Shown in pieces: positions 60,990 through 64,000 of a stretch of 64,000 bases of DNA (within the stretch, counting starts at the first letter, position 1; each line of letters starts with the position of its first letter). A model generated the notes under the pieces. It searched no databases and had not been told where the DNA came from. It saw only the letters and a program-made list of their open reading frames with translations. Source of the DNA: Rhynchonema sp. JSB1_4 (lineage: Eukaryota > Nematoda > Chromadorea > Monhysterida > Xyalidae); assembly GCA_030248065.1 (NCBI GenBank), contig JASAMV010001754.1:1-64000 (forward strand). Reading direction: 5' to 3'. The translations under genes were made by a program, and so were the position numbers.

Positions 60990-62655
60990 AAGACTGATTA
61001 TAAATAATTAAACGGATTAAACGGATTAACCGGATTAAACGGATTTTGGCGTGCTGGGGGGAAGACTGATTATGGATTGAAAAATAAAACGGATTAAACG
61101 GAATCCCTTGCTATTTCAGGCATGAGCGGTGGAGGAAATAGGGAATGAAAAGAAAGAAATTTCAGTGCGAGCTGCAGCTGAGCGACGCATGCCTGAGCGA
61201 CCGGATTGCCGTTCTCTGTGCGAGGCGAGTGCGGCATGTGCCGGTGGGCGTCAGTTTGAACCAGGAGAGGTGGTTACTCGTTCACATCAACAGCAAAATC
61301 AACACACTGTCCGTCCAACAACATGTGTAGTCGACCGATGGATCAAGGCAATCAAGTCCGGTAAGCAGAAGTCGCAATCGGGCCGTGCCGCACGTGCACG
61401 GGCCAGGCCGCGCCGGCCAAACCCGGCCCGATTGCGACCCGATAAGTACCCCAATTTTTTACCCCAAAAGTGCCATTTTTGGTCCAAAATGGCTCAAAAT
61501 CCACCAAAAAATTTGCGCGCTTCGCGCGATTCAAGCACATTTCAACCCATAAAAATTAAATTCCCACGAGTGTAGTATGGCACAGTATCTCCCCTAAAAT
61601 TTCCCTCCCCCCAAACTAAGTCTAAGGACAATACCGATTTTTCGACCCAGGCCAATACCCAATATAATACCAGCAGTGCTGTGGCTGGGGGGGGGGGGGG
61701 GGCAGGGCAGTGCTGGGGGGGGGGGGGGGTGGGGGGTCCCCCCCCCAATGGTACCCTACCGGCCCCGGCCTGGTACGCTATCCCCCTACCCGCCCCGCTC
61801 TGGTACCCTACCCCCCTACCCGCCCCGCCCTGGTACCCTACCCGCCCCGATTTTTACCCCCAAAATGCCCATTTTTCGGTCAAAAATGCCCAAATTTCGA
61901 CCAAAACCCTAAAAAGTACAAAAAATCTCGCGCTCCGCGCGATATATGCACTTTTTAGTACATAAAAACAGGCACTCGAAAAAACTTGTGTTGTACCCTA
62001 CCCGCCCCGAAAAATCTTCCCCCTCCCCCCCAAACCGGATTTCCCGCCCCCCAAAATCCCAGGTACACTACCCCCCTACCCGCCCCGATTTTTTCCACCT
62101 ATGTACCCTACCCGCCCCGCAAAAGTAGCCACAGCACTGGGGGGTCCCCCCAATGGTACCCTAACCGCCCCGGCCTGGTACGCTACCCCCCTACCCGCCC
62201 CGCTCTGGTACCCTACTCCCCTACCCGCCCCGCCCTGATACCCTACCCGCCCCGATTTTTACCCTAAAAGGCCCATTTTGTCGGTCAAAAATGCCCAAAT
62301 GTCGACCGAAAACCCTAAAAAGTGTAAAAAACTTCGCGCTGCGCGCGATATATGTCTGTTTAGTACGTAAAAACAGGCATCCCGAAAAAACTTGTGTTGT
62401 ACCCTATCCGCCCCGACAAATCTTGCCCCCCTCCCCCCCAACCGGAGTTCCCCCCCCCAAATCCCAGGTACACTACAGCACTGAATACCAGTACTAGTTC
62501 TGTGGCTGGGGGAGGGAGGGGGTCCCCCCACTGTAGTGGCTGGGGGATGGGGGATCCCCCTAAGGGGTATCTATCTCGAGTCAACCCTTCGGGGGGGGAT
62601 GGGGGGGAGGGTATCTATCTCGAGCCGACCCCAAAGGGTATCTCGAGTAAGTATA
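60990..62655 (+). repeat. Direct third copy of 55,480-57,133
   Basis: Same order and orientation as 55,480-57,133, offset by about 5,520 bases, with the same MITEs. It then continues past the point where the 57,133 copy turns back on itself. Confidence 0.85.
61674..62483. mobile_element. hAT-like MITE, direct copy of the 56150-56964 element
   Basis: CAGTGCTGTGGCTGG start, CTACAGCACTG end, duplications AATACCAG (61666-61673, 62484-62491). The shared duplication shows it is a copied insertion, not a new one. Confidence 0.8.
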
Positions 62656-62822
62656 TTTATGCTTTTTAAAGGCAAAAATCGGTGTTTTTGGACCTCGGAA
62701 CCCCTTTTTTCGCCTTTTGATGGACCATAGGGGTATCTGGGCAGCCTCTGGGGGGTATCTCGAGTAACTCCGAAACCTTCCCCCCTAGGGTATCTTGGGT
62801 CGATTGGCCTGCCACCACACTG
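62530..62822. mobile_element. hAT-like MITE with GGTATCTATCTCGAG repeats
   Basis: ACTGTAGTGGCTGG start and GCCACCACACTG end. The flanking GTCCCCCC on both sides is a probable 8-bp duplication. Confidence 0.6.
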
Positions 62823-62829
62823 GTCCCCC

Positions 62830-63215
62830 CCAGTGTAGTTCCCGGTCCGGCGCGGCGGTTAGTGTACCCACTCCTTTTCTCCGTGCGGCGGTTAGTGTAC
62901 CTCCCTGGGTGGGGGAAGGGGGGAAGACCCAAATCCAGGAAAAAGTCACTTTTTGAGGTGGAACATTTGACCGATGTTTGCCCCCTTTTGGAAAAAATTC
63001 TCCATAAAAAGGGTATTTTGGCGACTTTTGACATCATTGACCTAAAAATCACCCATCTTGGGCCTGAAAATGCTCATTTTAGGCCTAAAAATGCCGATTT
63101 TAGGCAAAAATTGAGGCGGTTAGTGTACCAGGCGCGGCGGTTAGTGTACTAGTGTACCTTGGTCGCGGCGGTTAGTGAACCTTAGGGGGACCCCCTCCCC
63201 CCAGGAACTACACTG
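62830..63215. mobile_element. hAT-like MITE with GCGGCGGTTAGTGTACC repeats
   Basis: CAGTGTAGTTCCCGG and CCAGGAACTACACTG ends, with perfect duplications GGTCCCCC (62822-62829, 63216-63223). Same subfamily as 4811-5156. Confidence 0.85.
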
Positions 63216-63223
63216 GTCCCCCC

Positions 63224-63550
63224 AATGGTAACCTACCCGCCTCGGCCTGGTACACTACCCCCTACCCGCTCCGCTGTCCGCTCTGGTACCCTACCCCCCA
63301 CCCGCCCCGCTCTGGTACCCTACCCGCCCCGATTTTTGCCCTCAAAATGCCCATTTTTCGGTCAAAGATGCCCAAATTTCGACCGAAAACCCTTAGTTAG
63401 AAGTGCAAACAATCGCACGCTACGTGCGATATATGCACTTTATAGCACATAACAATAGGAACTCAAAAAAACTTGTATGGTACCCTGCCCGCTCCGAAGT
63501 ATCTCCTCCTCCCCCAAACCCTTTTCAGGAAAAAAAAACGTTTTTTTCAC
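63224..63550. mobile_element. Part of a GGTACCCTACCCGCCCCG-type MITE
   Basis: GGTACCCTACCCGCCCCG repeats and a GCACGCTACGTGC hairpin near 63,412, as in the 56150 element. Its boundaries are not resolved. Confidence 0.5.
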
Positions 63551-63556
63551 CCGCAA

Positions 63557-63916
63557 CAGTGTAGTTCCTGGTCCGGAGGGGGAGATAGCGGACCCCCCGT
63601 TTTTTGGAGGGGGAGATAGTGTACCCCCGAGGGGAGAAGGGGGAAGACCCACATTCAGGAAAAAGTCACTTTTTGAGGTAGAAAATTTGACCGATTTTTA
63701 CCCGCCTTTGGAAAAAATTCTTCATAACAAGGATATTTTGGCGACTTTTGACAATATTGACCGAAAAATCACACGTTTTTGGCCTAAAAATGCCCATTTT
63801 AGGTCTAAAAATGCCTATTTTAGGCAAAAATTAGGGGAGATAGGGGGATAGTGTACCACCTGAGGGGGAGATAGCGTACCCGAGGGGGGACCCCCCTCCC
63901 CCCAGGAACTACACTG
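63557..63916. mobile_element. hAT-like MITE with GGGGGAGATAGTGTACC repeats
   Basis: CAGTGTAGTTCCTGG / CCAGGAACTACACTG ends. Same subfamily as the host at 655-1528. No clean 8-bp duplication is seen. Confidence 0.65.
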
Positions 63917-64000
63917 CCTGCAACTATACAGCAGTGTTGTTCCTGGGGGAGGGATCCCCCTCGGGTACGCCTGCCCCACTGTTCCCCCTCCGGATACGTC

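Larger units (their letters stand above)
57134..60990 (-). repeat. Right half of the second palindrome
   Basis: Reverse partner of 52,910-56,876. The first part is well preserved; from about 59,470 it is shortened by many small deletions. Confidence 0.85.

Overview
This is eukaryotic, almost certainly invertebrate-animal, DNA. It holds a 20-exon RBM15/Spenito-type gene with GT-AG (and some GC-AG) introns, a non-LTR retrotransposon end with a zinc-knuckle domain, and a dense set of DNA transposons. No prokaryotic operons, Shine-Dalgarno sites, rRNA or CRISPR arrays are visible. Interstitial (TTAGGC)n arrays, the nematode telomere unit, hint at a nematode, but they sit in repeats and the species is not fixed by this window.

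The layout is dominated by one large inverted duplication. Left arm about 1,820-26,360 is repeated in reverse at about 31,363-54,965. Each arm carries a complete spenito/RBM15-like gene: + strand 6,855-19,358 and - strand 48,370-40,072. Both are predicted to give a 740-residue protein with three RRMs and a SPOC domain. Every exon difference I found by eye between the copies is synonymous. The arms differ by many complete transposon insertions with target-site duplications (TSDs), so they are either a real, ageing palindromic duplication or two haplotypes joined head to head in assembly. The centre (26,360-31,363) has a foldback element, a small two-exon gene on the - strand (29,015-29,760), and a much more diverged continuation of the palindrome rich in homopolymers.

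Both window ends (1-1,540; 3,860-5,260; 49,920-52,420; 55,850-58,150; 61,370-63,960) are nests of short non-autonomous hAT-like elements: ends CAGTG...CACTG, 8-bp TSDs, C/G runs, a CGCGC hairpin, and subterminal repeats whose motif differs from element to element. A second, smaller palindrome (about 52,910-60,990, join near 57,133) and a direct third copy (60,990-62,655) make the right end more complex; part of it (59,470-60,990) looks degraded by small deletions.

Functionally only the spenito/RBM15-like gene is clear: a nuclear adaptor of the m6A RNA methylation machinery. The intergenic stretches 19,359-26,360 and its mirror are conserved between arms but carry no gene I recognise.
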